10,746 nt of DNA from Ichthyophonus hoferi (Eukaryota; Opisthokonta; Ichthyosporea; Ichthyophonida; Ichthyophonidae), in contig NAOQ01000898.1 of NCBI GenBank assembly GCA_002751075.1, forward strand, positions 3,571 through 14,316, read 5' to 3'. Shown in pieces: positions 1-9,300 of this stretch; the stretch's first letter is position 1, and every line of letters starts with the position of its first letter. A program made the translations under genes and the position numbers. Below the pieces are notes generated by a model. That model saw nothing but the letters and a program-made list of their open reading frames with translations. It was not told the DNA's origin and made no database searches.

Positions 1-340
1 TTGGTAATTTTAAGTAAAGATATAAGAAGCTAGTAGTGAACATTTCGTTAGTTTTTGATGGAGATTAAAAGAGCTTGTGTTTATTGTGAAATTAGGAAAC
101 TATTATTATTTATAGAAAGGGAGCTATATGACTACAATCAATGAAATGCACACACTGATATAGCCTACCATCTTAGCCTACAGTATTAATGTAAAATTTA
201 CATTCACTCTCCACCAATATATTTCACAGGCAGATGTAGCCCATGCCTACTGCAATCTTACACTGGATTAAAATATTAATGACAAGAGATTATATGAGAG
301 TGCACGCTAGTGTACATATTAGTATGTATATAAAATACGT
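1..340. other. AT-rich, no gene seen
   Basis: This is unique AT-rich sequence with short TA runs towards the right end. I see no coding frame, RNA gene or repeat beyond a duplicated TAGCCTAC octamer (162-169 and 175-182). Confidence 0.6.
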
Positions 341-466
341 ATATATATATATTCAGCTATATACTGATATCTTAGTACCTAATACCTTGGACTGTAAATA
401 TTTCTAGTCTACATGTTAATATATATATATATGCAGTTATATGCTGATACCTCAGTACCTAACACA
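341..466 (+). repeat. Two direct copies, 80-bp period, with TA tracts
   Basis: Copies at 341-386 and 421-466 share about 39 of 46 positions. Each starts with a TA run and continues CAGYTATAYRCTGATAYC, then YAGTACCTAA. This is an old local duplication; its origin is unknown. Confidence 0.75.
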
Positions 467-810
467 CCCACGCAGGCAATGGAAAGACTCTACGTAGTGG
501 ACTCAATGAGCATGTCTTTGTTAATTATATCGATTATAGAGGAGTGGGGTTGATTGGGTTTCCCAACGATAGATTTGTGACATCTGTTTAACTGATGAAC
601 ATATTGAAAACTATGGTGGTGTATTAATATTTGGATTTATCAAGTATAATAATATAGTCTAATATACTATTCGATTTATGCTACACATCTCAAATATAGA
701 TAACTACATGCACATATGTTATATGGTTAGCTAATATCCAATATATGAATGGCAATAAAAAATAAGAGCCAATGATAGGTTATACAAATATATTTTACTT
801 TATCTTTCAG
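467..810. other. AT-rich, no supported gene
   Basis: It contains a small ATG frame of 24 codons at 479-553, too short to claim, and the pyrimidine-rich acceptor-like run at 795-810. Nothing else is visible. Confidence 0.55.
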
Positions 811-903
811 GTTAACCAGGACTTATCCGAGCTTGTCTTTGTCTGTCCAATCATAAATGCAGTTATTTTGTATCCGATTGACTACAGGATATTGACAATT
901 GTA
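811..903 (+). other. Possible exon, unrecognised (31 codons)
   Basis: A good acceptor (pyrimidine-rich ACTTTATCTTTCAG) is followed by 31 open codons starting VNQDLSELVFVCP, then an excellent donor GTATGT, in phase 0-0. The product looks hydrophobic and matches no family I know. Open stretches of this length are expected by chance in AT-rich DNA, so only the splice-site pair argues for it. Confidence 0.22.
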
Positions 904-1160
904 GTATGTGCAGAGATACAAGCTAATTCCTATCTATACTATATGGTATATTGTTAGAAACCATATAATACATAACTTTTTAACCCACCAATTATGCACT
1001 TGCAGCCTATTTTATTTTCCTTAGAACGTTCGCGGTCAAGTAAAAGATAGTCACATTCAAGAATATGGTGATTTTCTTATGTCTCTGATATTTTTGATTA
1101 ATAAATTCTTGGCATATAAACAACAACCCCAACAAATTCAGCTAAGTTAGCTTCTGCCAG

Positions 1161-1236
1161 CGTAGCATCCAATGCAATGGAGGAACTGGAACCGGCAGTT
1201 AAATGCCATGATGCCAAGTTATATATATTAAAGAGG
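1161..1236 (+). other. Possible exon, unrecognised (25 codons)
   Basis: A locally GC-richer stretch between CTGCCAG and AGG|GTAAGG encodes ASNAMEELEPAVKCHDAK and then LYILKR. The composition and the donor are exon-like. A similar core, ASNAVEEV, occurs in frame on the same strand at about 4970-4993. I do not recognise the family. It may be part of an unseen plus-strand gene, a decayed copy, or chance. Confidence 0.28.
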
Positions 1237-1592
1237 GTAAGGGTTTTATAGGGTTATTATTAATGTTTATTGTTTTATAGTTACTACATGTATATAAGAT
1301 TGACACTATCTCTGTCTGTCCTATCCAATCCAATGCTTCTTGTAGTTTAACCATATCCATCTTATAGTTATCCTTCTTATGGTTTAACTGCATTGATTTC
1401 TCCTTTCTCTCCTCATCTACATATTGCTTCATTTTATCTTTCTTTTTTTTTTTTTTGTTCCATGTTTTTATCTCTGTGGTTATTATCTCTCTTGTATTCT
1501 TTTTGTGCAATGAATCTCCTACATGCACTTGTATACTATATTTATTTATCCATGGACAACTGGTATCGTTAGAGTTAGAAAAAGAGCTTTAG
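1237..1592. other. Pyrimidine-rich stretch with T14 tract
   Basis: The plus strand is T/C-rich between about 1380 and 1510 and has 14 consecutive T at 1443-1456. The minus strand is therefore A/G-rich and gives a long Lys/Glu-rich open frame (1528-1199), best explained by composition. If the flanking possible exons are real, this is their intron. Confidence 0.5.
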
Positions 1593-1658
1593 GCTAGGAA
1601 AGACGCTGAGGAGAGATTTCAAACCCTGGCCTCCTTGGCGGCAGGGAGCGAATTTTAT
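1593..1658 (+). other. Possible exon, unrecognised (22 codons)
   Basis: This GC-richer stretch follows an acceptor-like GAGCTTTAG and encodes ARKDAEERFQTLASLAAGSE followed by FY. It ends at a weak donor GTATAG, in phase 0-0. Its phase would join the possible exon ending at 1236. There is no pyrimidine tract before the acceptor, which argues against it. Helical and charged; family unknown. Confidence 0.22.
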
Positions 1659-1919
1659 GTATAGTCATAATCCAAGTTTCACTAAGCATCCACCTATACT
1701 AGTGTTAGGATTATCATACTAATATTACTAATGCTACCAACCAACATCCTGGCTTGGTATGGTACAAGACTGGTGCAGATAGATTATGACACAAAGAGTA
1801 TGGGATTGGATAATACAAAGGACTATACACATTGGTCATAACGTATATCACTTTTTTACACTTTAGATTATTGTTAACAAAGATTTAGTCAATAGTTTTT
1901 ATTTATCTTCATGAAATTC

Positions 1920-2170
1920 AGAGAAAGAAAAAAAGAGAACATAAACAAGAACATATAAGGTGAGGTAAAATGGTCTTAAAATGTTCAGATAAGCTTAGAG
2001 ATTGATTATAAAAGTAAAGTCAGTATATTCAAGACTGTTCAGAGCATGGAAAATAGTTTTCATACACTGACTTTACCTTTATAATCAATCTCTAAGCTTA
2101 TCTGAACATTTTAAGACCATTTTACTTCACCTTATATGTTTTTGTTTATGTTTTCTTTCTTTCTTTCTCT
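1920..2170. repeat. Large near-perfect inverted repeat (foldback hairpin)
   Basis: The left arm 1920-2028 and right arm 2062-2170 are each 109 bases and match as reverse complements at 103 of 109 positions, with no gaps. All six differences are transitions. The loop is 33 bases. The outer ends are GA-rich (left) and CT-rich (right). A possible 3-bp TCA duplication flanks the element (1918-1920 and 2170-2172), though 3 bp is weak evidence. It could be a foldback/MITE-type DNA element, a recent inverted duplication, or a locus for a long hairpin RNA. No transposase is present. Confidence 0.9.
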
Positions 2171-2172
2171 CA

Positions 2173-2421
2173 ATGTCCTTGCTATTCCTTTCCATATGAC
2201 TTGGTTGATAGTGGCTGTCAAGTACTATCAATGAGTCTACTATTTAGTATCGTGATATTGCTAATCGTATTTCAGTTGAACTCCCTTTTGGAATGGCACA
2301 TTACATAGATAATAGTGAACCTCATTGGGACAGTTGTTGTATATGCATTTGTTATACTTGATCTTTAACTAATAGCCATTCCCCTATTAACAGTGGTAAA
2401 GTTATGTCAATAAGAATGTAG
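2173..2421. other. Unassigned; one short open segment
   Basis: After an ACTATTTAG there are 37 open plus-strand codons (2248-2358) with PFGMAHYIDNSEPHWDS. I do not recognise them and there is no clear donor. No other feature is visible. Confidence 0.4.
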
Positions 2422-2642
2422 TGGAGGTACACAACCATGAGTGTCTGTCAGGGTTAATCCAGGTCTTTCACCTCCTGTGCCATGTTATAGACGAGCATTA
2501 TATGAAGCATGTTGGTGTACTCCCACACCTACGTGATGGGGGTCATCCACGACGATATTGTGACTGCCATACCCCACTATCATCATTGCAGTATGAGTTG
2601 GATTTTATAGTATACTTACCCTATTATTGCATAACACTCTAG
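2422..2642 (+). other. Possible coding remnant, His-rich, unrecognised
   Basis: About 72 open codons in a GC-richer patch begin EVHNHECLSGLIQVFHLLCH and contain RRYCDCHTPLSS. There are nine His, and no good ATG or strong splice acceptor. I cannot assign a family. The codon mix looks more coding-like than the surroundings, but there is no second line of evidence. Confidence 0.22.
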
Positions 2643-2795
2643 TAACTATATGATGTAAGTGCATATATAACATAACCAAAGCAAATTTAGTTATAATTAT
2701 CTAATTAATTTATGCTGGGTTCTGAAGTATTCTGTATATACAGTGTTATATTTAGAAATTATAAAAAGGTTCTGTTTGAGACAGATTGGACACTT

Positions 2796-2864
2796 ATGAT
2801 TGTGGTGATACTGATGAAAAAAGGCTATACAGCTTTTATCGCAAATAGCCCACCTCCAATATTT
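2796..2864 (-). pseudogene. Possible FLYWCH-type zinc-finger remnant
   Basis: On the minus strand the translation runs TKYWRWAICDKSCIAFF, then HHNHKCP. The YWR...C-x-A...HNH order recalls the C-terminal half of FLYWCH zinc fingers, which occur in animal proteins and in MULE-type DNA transposons. The first Cys position is Trp here, and the spacing between the second Cys and HNH is about half the usual. If real, it is a decayed fragment; chance is quite possible. Confidence 0.2.
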
Positions 2865-2891
2865 GGTTGCCATCCTGGCCATGGGTGACAC

Positions 2892-3539
2892 TTACTACAG
2901 AGGCTGAAATTGACCATAATTGGTTTAATTAAGAAGCAAAAGCCAATCGCCTGTCCATTTTGAAAATACTTTAAATATTTTAACATGAGCATTAGTAATT
3001 ATGCAGACTATTTGCTAACAGATTTGCAATATCTTTGCATTTTTATCCCTCCAAGTAAATTCATTTGTTTGGCACATCAGAAAACCAGTTTTTTATTTCA
3101 TTATTGTATGAACCATCGTCCTACTTTATATTAGTCCTGTTGAAGTTGTTGAGTCGGAAACAAAGAGTGAAAACAAAGCATTCAAGTGAAATAGAATAAT
3201 AACTTTAGTAATACACATTTGGTTTAAATACACATTGTGGATAATTATAGTGGTTTGGAACTGATCTTCTCTAATTCGATGGTAGATCAAAATCGAAGAT
3301 CAGATCCACATCTGATGTCTCGAGTTTTTCCTATTGCTGGGTCGTATGTTGAGTATTATAATCAATTGCAGTTTCACTGAAATTTAGTTGTAGTTGAAAT
3401 CTCATAGAAATTAGAATTAAGAGAAAGGGATGCGCTTTCTGGATCATCAACAGCTATGAAGTTGCCGAATGTAAGTGTAGTCTGGATGAACATAACCGAG
3501 CATTGATTCTTGATCCTTCAAAGATTCCTTGGACATGAT
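2892..3539. other. AT-rich, no gene seen
   Basis: A small imperfect hairpin is formed by CTGATCTTC and GAAGATCAG around 3260-3302. Short open stretches occur on the minus strand in several overlapping frames, as expected from its A/C-rich composition. No family is recognisable. Confidence 0.5.
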
Positions 3540-3860
3540 TACTAGGATTAATCTTTGTTTTTGGGAGTGTTAGTATTTGTGGCTCTAATCGGGCACCTGC
3601 CGATAGATTGATTCATTAATAATTGATATTTCCTGGGTTAACCTGTTGGCTGTTTTTAGGCTATTGGAGGCTCTTTCCTTCTGGCTTGTCGTTGATCCTA
3701 AGCTGTTAGTTGAGGTGGAGTCGTTGCTGAAGTCTGCAGGCCGTGGCGTCTCGTTATGCAGGTTGTTGTCTAATTAATTTTTTAAATCGGGCGGAAGATT
3801 TGCTTTAACCCCTTTTTTTTAGCTTCTCGCGCACCGTTTGGCAGTGATGGGAGAATAGCA
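3540..3860. other. G/T-skewed segment, open on both strands
   Basis: The plus strand is rich in G and T, and the GC content is higher than around it. The plus strand has an open stretch of about 57 codons (around 3606-3776) with SFWLVVDPKLLVEVESLLK. The minus strand is open over much the same interval with a Ser/Thr/Asn-rich product. Neither is recognisable, and strand skew suppresses stop codons. Confidence 0.4.
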
Positions 3861-4286
3861 AAAGCGATCAGTTGTGTTTACATAATTAAATATTGACGAT
3901 TTGAATTTAGGATTTTTAGGTGCCAAATTCAATTATTCATTAGAGATTAACCCACACAAAAGGCAGATACACAGTTTCATTTCTGTGTAGTTTTTGTTTA
4001 ATGTTGGTTGGGAAAATTTGAGCCATTCCTGGGTTCTGCGGCACATTGTTTCTAAAATAGAGTTTTTGTGTAACTTTTCATTTTAAACAACAAAAAAATG
4101 TTTACATGATATGACAGGTTTGTATTTTCCCTATTCATAATTGCATTTATGAATTACTTAGCTTGTACATGTCCTTTCAAAAATAACACCTTGCCAATAA
4201 TTTTAACATTGGCCAGAAACGCACACAACTCGGTCTCTCTCCAGGCACAACAGGGTTGGTGGTTTTGTATGTTTTGTTGTATAATA
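3861..4286. other. AT-rich, no gene seen
   Basis: Unique AT-rich sequence with short A and T runs. No coding, RNA or repeat signal that I can support. Confidence 0.55.
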
Positions 4287-4350
4287 TAGTTAATATTATA
4301 TAGTATAACATAGTTAATAAAATATAGTATAATACAGTTAATAAAATATA
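4287..4350. repeat. 24-bp tandem repeat, about 2.7 copies
   Basis: Units begin at 4287, 4311 and 4335 with (T/C)AGTTAATA, followed by AATATAGTATAATA-like sequence. On the minus strand this makes a repetitive Tyr/Leu/Thr reading frame that is an artefact of the repeat, not a protein. Confidence 0.85.
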
Positions 4351-4466
4351 TTCTGGTATGATTAGATTAGGATACCGATTGGATTGAGGCTCAGCATGGG
4401 ATTTAAAGGCATAGGCTTTTTCCAATTAACTTTAGAAATTGAGTTATGTGGTATATGAATAAATCC

Positions 4467-4484
4467 TTAAGTGTAAACACTTAA
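4467..4484. repeat. 18-bp palindrome
   Basis: TTAAGTGTAAACACTTAA has two perfect 8-base arms around AA. It could be a dimeric protein-binding site or chance in AT-rich DNA. No adjacent gene gives it context. Confidence 0.6.
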
Positions 4485-5523
4485 AATTGCTTAGCCATTG
4501 CATATATTTATGTTACACTGTACTGTTTGTAATTCTTCTTCTCTCCCGGACATGCGCCAATAGTATCAACTCCTCTAGTATAGGTTAGGTCAATGTAGCG
4601 CAGCCATATAGTCCAATGTCTGGAACAAGATTCATGATTGACAGTCAGTCATGGCAATAATTGTTTAAATATCATTTTAATATTAATATTATCAAATGTA
4701 ATGTTAAATGCATTACAAAATTTGGCTAATAATCATTAGCACAAAACAGGCTGATGTATTGAAATATTTGGAGTGATCCCTCAGGAGCATTAGGCCATCG
4801 GCAGTAATTTAATGTAAAATGCATTCAATTAGTTCCGTACCTGTACTGGCTGAAATCGATCTACATGGTAGTCAGCACCTGTTCATCTACATAATAAGTA
4901 CAACCATTTCATTATAGATGATTACTTTGGGACTTTACTATATCACCTTAATTTACGTGCTAGGGCAGCCAGCAATGCAGTGGAAGAAGTCAAGTCAATC
5001 CAATACTTTTTCGAGTTGTTTTAGGCTGTTATTTTTAGGACACACCTTGCCATAGAATTCACACCCGTATTAATAATAGATCATGGGCTATAATATTGAT
5101 AATGATGAGCATGTATTTCCAAGAATAATAAACCAGGCGTATTTATTATATTGAAAATCTTGATTGACGTTTTCGTTTAAATATCTCAATAGAGCTAGTT
5201 ACATGCAATAAAATACCATATTATATAGTAAAATTTAATATAGTAATAACTCACATAATATAATATCAAATAATGATATAGTATCAGACAATATACTAAT
5301 GGTAGCTAATTTAGTTCAGTTTCAGACTAAGTTACAGTATAATATTTCATTGAGTTAACAATGTAGACCCAAATATATACATCAATGAAAGGGTGAAACT
5401 TCATAAAGACTTAAAAACACATATTTTTTTATATTTTAAAATACATCATATAATCAATTATACCAGTATTTCTATAGGAATAAATAAATTATGCGCTCAA
5501 TATTCTCCTACGAAGTCATTGTT
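4485..5523. other. AT-rich, no supported gene
   Basis: Mostly AT-rich with small palindromes, such as GCTAATAATCATTAGC near 4723. One plus-strand open segment around 4920-5023 contains RARAASNAVEEVKSI, resembling the possible exon at 1161-1236. The stretch 5210-5290 is simple TA-rich sequence. Confidence 0.45.
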
Positions 5524-5889
5524 TTAGTAGAACTCAATCAACTGTTTATTAGCCACATCGCTACCGCCAGGGTGTTCAATGTTTAAATCTAATTTCTGTA
5601 TTTACATCAATTTCATTCATTATTAACATTTTGTTAATATGGCTGAGAATATAATAGTCGATTAACAAAATCTAAAAGCCAGAATAGAACAAACATTATT
5701 TGATGGAAGCTACGTAACCACTGTATCGCTAAAGAGTCCCTTAATCACCACCCACAAATCTCAAGCTCCACTTATGTAGTAGCAGGACTTTGTTGCAGAA
5801 CTCCATATACATGAATAAATATATTAACCAATCAATATTCTGCTAACTCATTTTGGGAAGAAAAGTAGATGCCATCCCAGATAATTATT
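5524..5889. other. Downstream of DNAJC13; one tiny minus-strand open segment
   Basis: On the minus strand, 5595-5524 gives 23 codons plus TAA after a CAG, including NIEHPGGSDVANKQLIEFY. It contains a local GC-rich island in AT-rich DNA. HPGG recalls cytochrome b5, but none of the rest fits. Nothing else is seen. Confidence 0.35.
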
Positions 5890-6125
5890 GGTACAGATAT
5901 ATATAGAGTACCTTTTTCTTTTATTATTATTACTTAATACAATATTAATACAATACTGATACAATAATAAAAAACATATTAATACAATAATAATAAAACA
6001 CTGCTAAAGCAACTGTAGAATAATTCTTAAAGATAGCCAAAAGAAGAATTTCAAGAACCGCTGCACATTTCAATCATCACATTAGCTGATCTTCTCCAAG
6101 AATAACTCAATGCTATTGTAGTAGT
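5890..6125 (-). promoter_or_regulatory. Inferred DNAJC13 3' UTR and poly(A) signal
   Basis: After the TAA stop the minus strand runs about 200 bases to an AATAAA hexamer (5925-5920). This is a normal spacing for a poly(A) signal, so cleavage is expected around 5890-5910. The UTR contains AU-rich 11-base repeats just upstream of the hexamer. The hexamer is AT-simple and could occur by chance; the assignment rests on its position. Confidence 0.5.
5934..5989 (-). repeat. 11-bp AU-rich repeat in the 3' UTR
   Basis: On the plus strand TTAATACAATA occurs at 5934-5944, 5945-5955 and 5979-5989, with a variant CTGATACAATA at 5956-5966. In the transcript this reads UAUUGUAUUAA. The first three copies are exactly head to tail, ending about 10 bases from the proposed poly(A) hexamer. 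It may be a simple expansion or an AU-rich stability element. Confidence 0.8.
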
Positions 6126-6320
6126 TTAGTATGTGCCCTCACGATTATAATTAAGTGCTAGCTGCTCCGCGCCCTTCAGATAGCCCGTCACTGCATCAGT
6201 CCCGGAAGATGGCAGGAATAGATCGTGACGTTGGCCCTTGTAGGCCTGCCACACTTCACTGGCATCTAGCAGGGCAGCTATTTGTGTGCTGTAGCGACTG
6301 TGACCTACTTCGGACATAAT
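6126..6320 (-). CDS. DNAJC13: DNAJC13 terminal exon with HDLF block and tail
   Basis: The exon has 64 codons and TAA, starting at acceptor GGATCCAG. SEVWQAYKGQRHDLF is the most conserved C-terminal block of DNAJC13. The tail after HDLF is 29 residues, against about 46 in human as I remember it. It has one GYLKG where the human tail has GYLTG and a second GYLT. It ends NYNREGTY, unlike vertebrates. No polyproline segment is present. Confidence 0.93.
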   Translation of the reverse strand: MMSEVGHSRYSTQIAALLDASEVWQAYKGQRHDLFLPSSGTDAVTGYLKGAEQLALNYNREGTY

Positions 6321-9300
6321 CTGGATCCGTATACAGGTTAGGAAATTGAAAACATGCAGTGACCAATGACCAATACCTGGCCAAGGGAAGACGATATAGA
6401 TGTACTGAACACATATAGGTATATAAAAAAAGAAAACCCATGGAAATAATAGAAAAACACGGGTAAAGTATTGAGCATAAAATATGATTATATTGGGAAA
6501 GAAAGATACACGAATAATAACAGACATTCTTATCATACGGTTCACAATCAAGATAGTTAATGAACTCATGGGCGTCATATATTCAATTAGCACATAAATA
6601 TAGTTATAGACCTCTTATACATACAAGGTATGGCCTGGCCGCCAAGAAAAAGCACCAAGCAAAAGATGGCATGAAACATAGAAATATATAGAGAGAATAT
6701 TATATAGCATAAGCCGGAGGGGAGAGGCAGAAAGAGGAAGATGTGATAGAAGGATCTACCTTCAGACTCTCAATCACATGGATCTTGCCTAGTCCTAGAT
6801 CTCTCTGGGGGATTGGTTCGTCGCCTGATTGTGGTGTTCTCCAGTCCAATAGATTCAGAAGGAAAGGAACAAACTTTCTTTGCATTATCTGAGAGGGAGG
6901 CAGGGAGGTAGGTGGCAACATATTAGTGGGTCATGGGCCTGATAAAACCCAATATAGAAAGAAAGGATACAGGTGATTGGAGGGTAGCTACTACGGTGCA
7001 TAACAAATATCATAAATGACGTCATAAAGTCATACACAACCAACACATTTTCATATAATGGACGATAAAAAAAGACAGGATGGATCCAATCATACAGGGT
7101 CACGGAAAACAAGAGGGTACTAACTGCTAACTAGGCAGAGAAAGTGTCGTAGTTATTAGCCTATATATATATATATATATTGACACAGACCTGGTCCATT
7201 AAGGTGTCTACACTAAGGTTCCTATCTCTCCCCAGCAGGTTCTTTAGTATCTCCATACTGGCTGACACGGTTTGCGTGCCAATCTCTTCCTTCTCTATCA
7301 CCCCCTGAATGGCCTGCATAAAGTTGGGTGACGTGCACATCATTTCCATACACCTATAGAGGGGGAGTGGGGTGGGGTTAGAGATGAAACCAGGAAGAGA
7401 GAAAGAGAGAGAAAGAGAAGGTGTACAAAGGCATCCATGCCACAGCGATATCAAAGTATAGGATTGACTTGGAACATAATTCTCATAATGAAAGGGAGGA
7501 TGGCAGGAGGGCCCCAGATGGTCTTTATCTATAATACATGGGTCATATAGCCTGGAATAAACCATATTCGTACTACTATGTATTACTATGCAAACAACCA
7601 AGACCTTTCACAGGTCATAGGAGGCAAATCAAATTGAACAAACTATACAGCTACTATATAGCTAATAGTAGGTTCAATAGGAATACACATACACACATGC
7701 ATATATCCGTATACCTCCCCACCTGTCTTTATACCACGCTATATGTACTTACGCTCTAGAAGTAATCAAGGTATGCAGCATAGACACTACCGAGTCACAC
7801 ACGGTTACATCAGGCGGCCCTAGGCCTGTCACTGCAGTGTTTAGCCTCTCCACCAGCTTGCCAATGTAGCCTAGGGTAGATACATGGTCACAGAGTATAG
7901 GCTGTACTCGCAGAAGACTAACAGTGGCTGTGGCTAGGATGGTCTGGAGGCAGAGGCAGAGGGAGAGGGAGAGTTAGCAGTCTCTCCTAGTAGAGGAGGT
8001 CTTATCATAGTGTTCCCTATTCTACAGCCATTATTTCATTTACCATTTTGTCCAATCAAACCCTCTACTAGTCAGGGGTATATGCCTATATATGGAATGA
8101 AATGACATCACACGGATAAATTAGGAATCTAATGGTATATAATACAGAAAGGGCTAGGCAAGAAGAAAAACAAGTGACCAATTATAACCGAGTATTAAAT
8201 AGAAAGGAGGAGAGGGAAGAGATGAAGTTACCAGGATGTCCTTTGCCTTTTGATCCACAGTATCGGCTCCCGCACATTCTACATATTTGGCAAGAAGACC
8301 CTGTGATAAATATGATTGGTTAATATATATAGTTTATGTGTAGGTGTATATGTGTACGTGGGTATATAGCATAGTATACGTCTATATACAACTAGACAGG
8401 TATATGCCCTCACCTCCAGCTTTGCTGGTGCATAGTTACTACATGATATACAGAGGTAGGGCTAAATATGTCTCTATTAAACTTAAACAACAGCCTCTAC
8501 CCCCTCCTCTCTCTTCTTCATCTCCTTAAACGGTAGCTTACTAGGTGTTTATGGTATATGTATATACCTACTGATGTCATATGCATTGATTGGTTTAGAG
8601 CACAGACATAGAGATATATAGAAATAAATAGAAATATATAACTATAAAGCAACCACTAGACAGGATACATTATAAACCAGAATAATAAATAATAACCTAA
8701 TTGGATGGGACGATTGAACAGCATCAAGGAATAAACAGGCAATGAAAAGGGGTAGAGCGTGACCTACCTCCAATAGGGCCTTGGGATTGCGAAGAGGATA
8801 CTTGGGGTCCTTGAGGAACATGTCCAGATAGATGTCAGCTATTACTAACCTATATAAGGCAAGGGGAGTGGGCATTGGTTAATAGCCTGGACCAAGTAGG
8901 GTATTAGAGGTGTATGCTATTATATACAACAAAAGTACTGGTAGACCAGTGTGAGCCAATAAAAAAAAGAAAACTTATGTAGGGGTAGGGGAGCAATATA
9001 AATCAATATACTAACAGCCTAGCACAGTACCAATAATTGATCTGCAGTTCTTAGTTCACACATGCCTAGACCAATAGGTATCCCGTTTGATTTATCATCA
9101 TCAGTGCCCTTGAATCAATTTACAATAACAATAATACAATCTTTATCATGCTATTGGTTGGCAGTCATATGACCTTATTTCTATAACCCAATAGAGAATA
9201 TAGTAGCAACCAATCAAATATTAAAATAAAAAATAAAAGATCAGTGGGGATTGGCTAACATATAGGCCAATGTAGATCAACCCATAAGGAGATATAAAGG

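Noticed and set aside
479-553. Small ATG frame MERLYVVDSMSMSLL and onwards after a CAG
   Set aside because: It is only 24 codons, has no donor or family match, and frames of this length are expected by chance.
1199-1528. Minus-strand open frame of 109 codons, Lys/Glu-rich
   Set aside because: It spans a T14 tract and a pyrimidine-rich stretch, so its length and Lys content follow from composition. It has no domain.
3822-3855. Faint resemblance to the 5' end of U4 snRNA (AGCTT...GGCAGT)
   Set aside because: The similarity stops after about 25 bases, with mismatches, and no downstream U4 stem or Sm site follows.
4177-4425. Minus-strand open frame with repeating YILLT/LYY pattern
   Set aside because: The pattern is the translation of the 24-bp tandem repeat at 4287-4350; the frame has no other support.
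6256-6593. Long upstream extension of the last exon's frame and a second overlapping frame
   Set aside because: Intron sequence that happens to be open; the acceptor at 6321-6322 and the alignment to DNAJC13 fix the exon start.
7538-8529. Several plus-strand open frames of 61-73 codons (7538-7759, 8132-8323, 8344-8529)
   Set aside because: They lie in introns or overlap minus-strand exons, are low-complexity in part, and show no family features.
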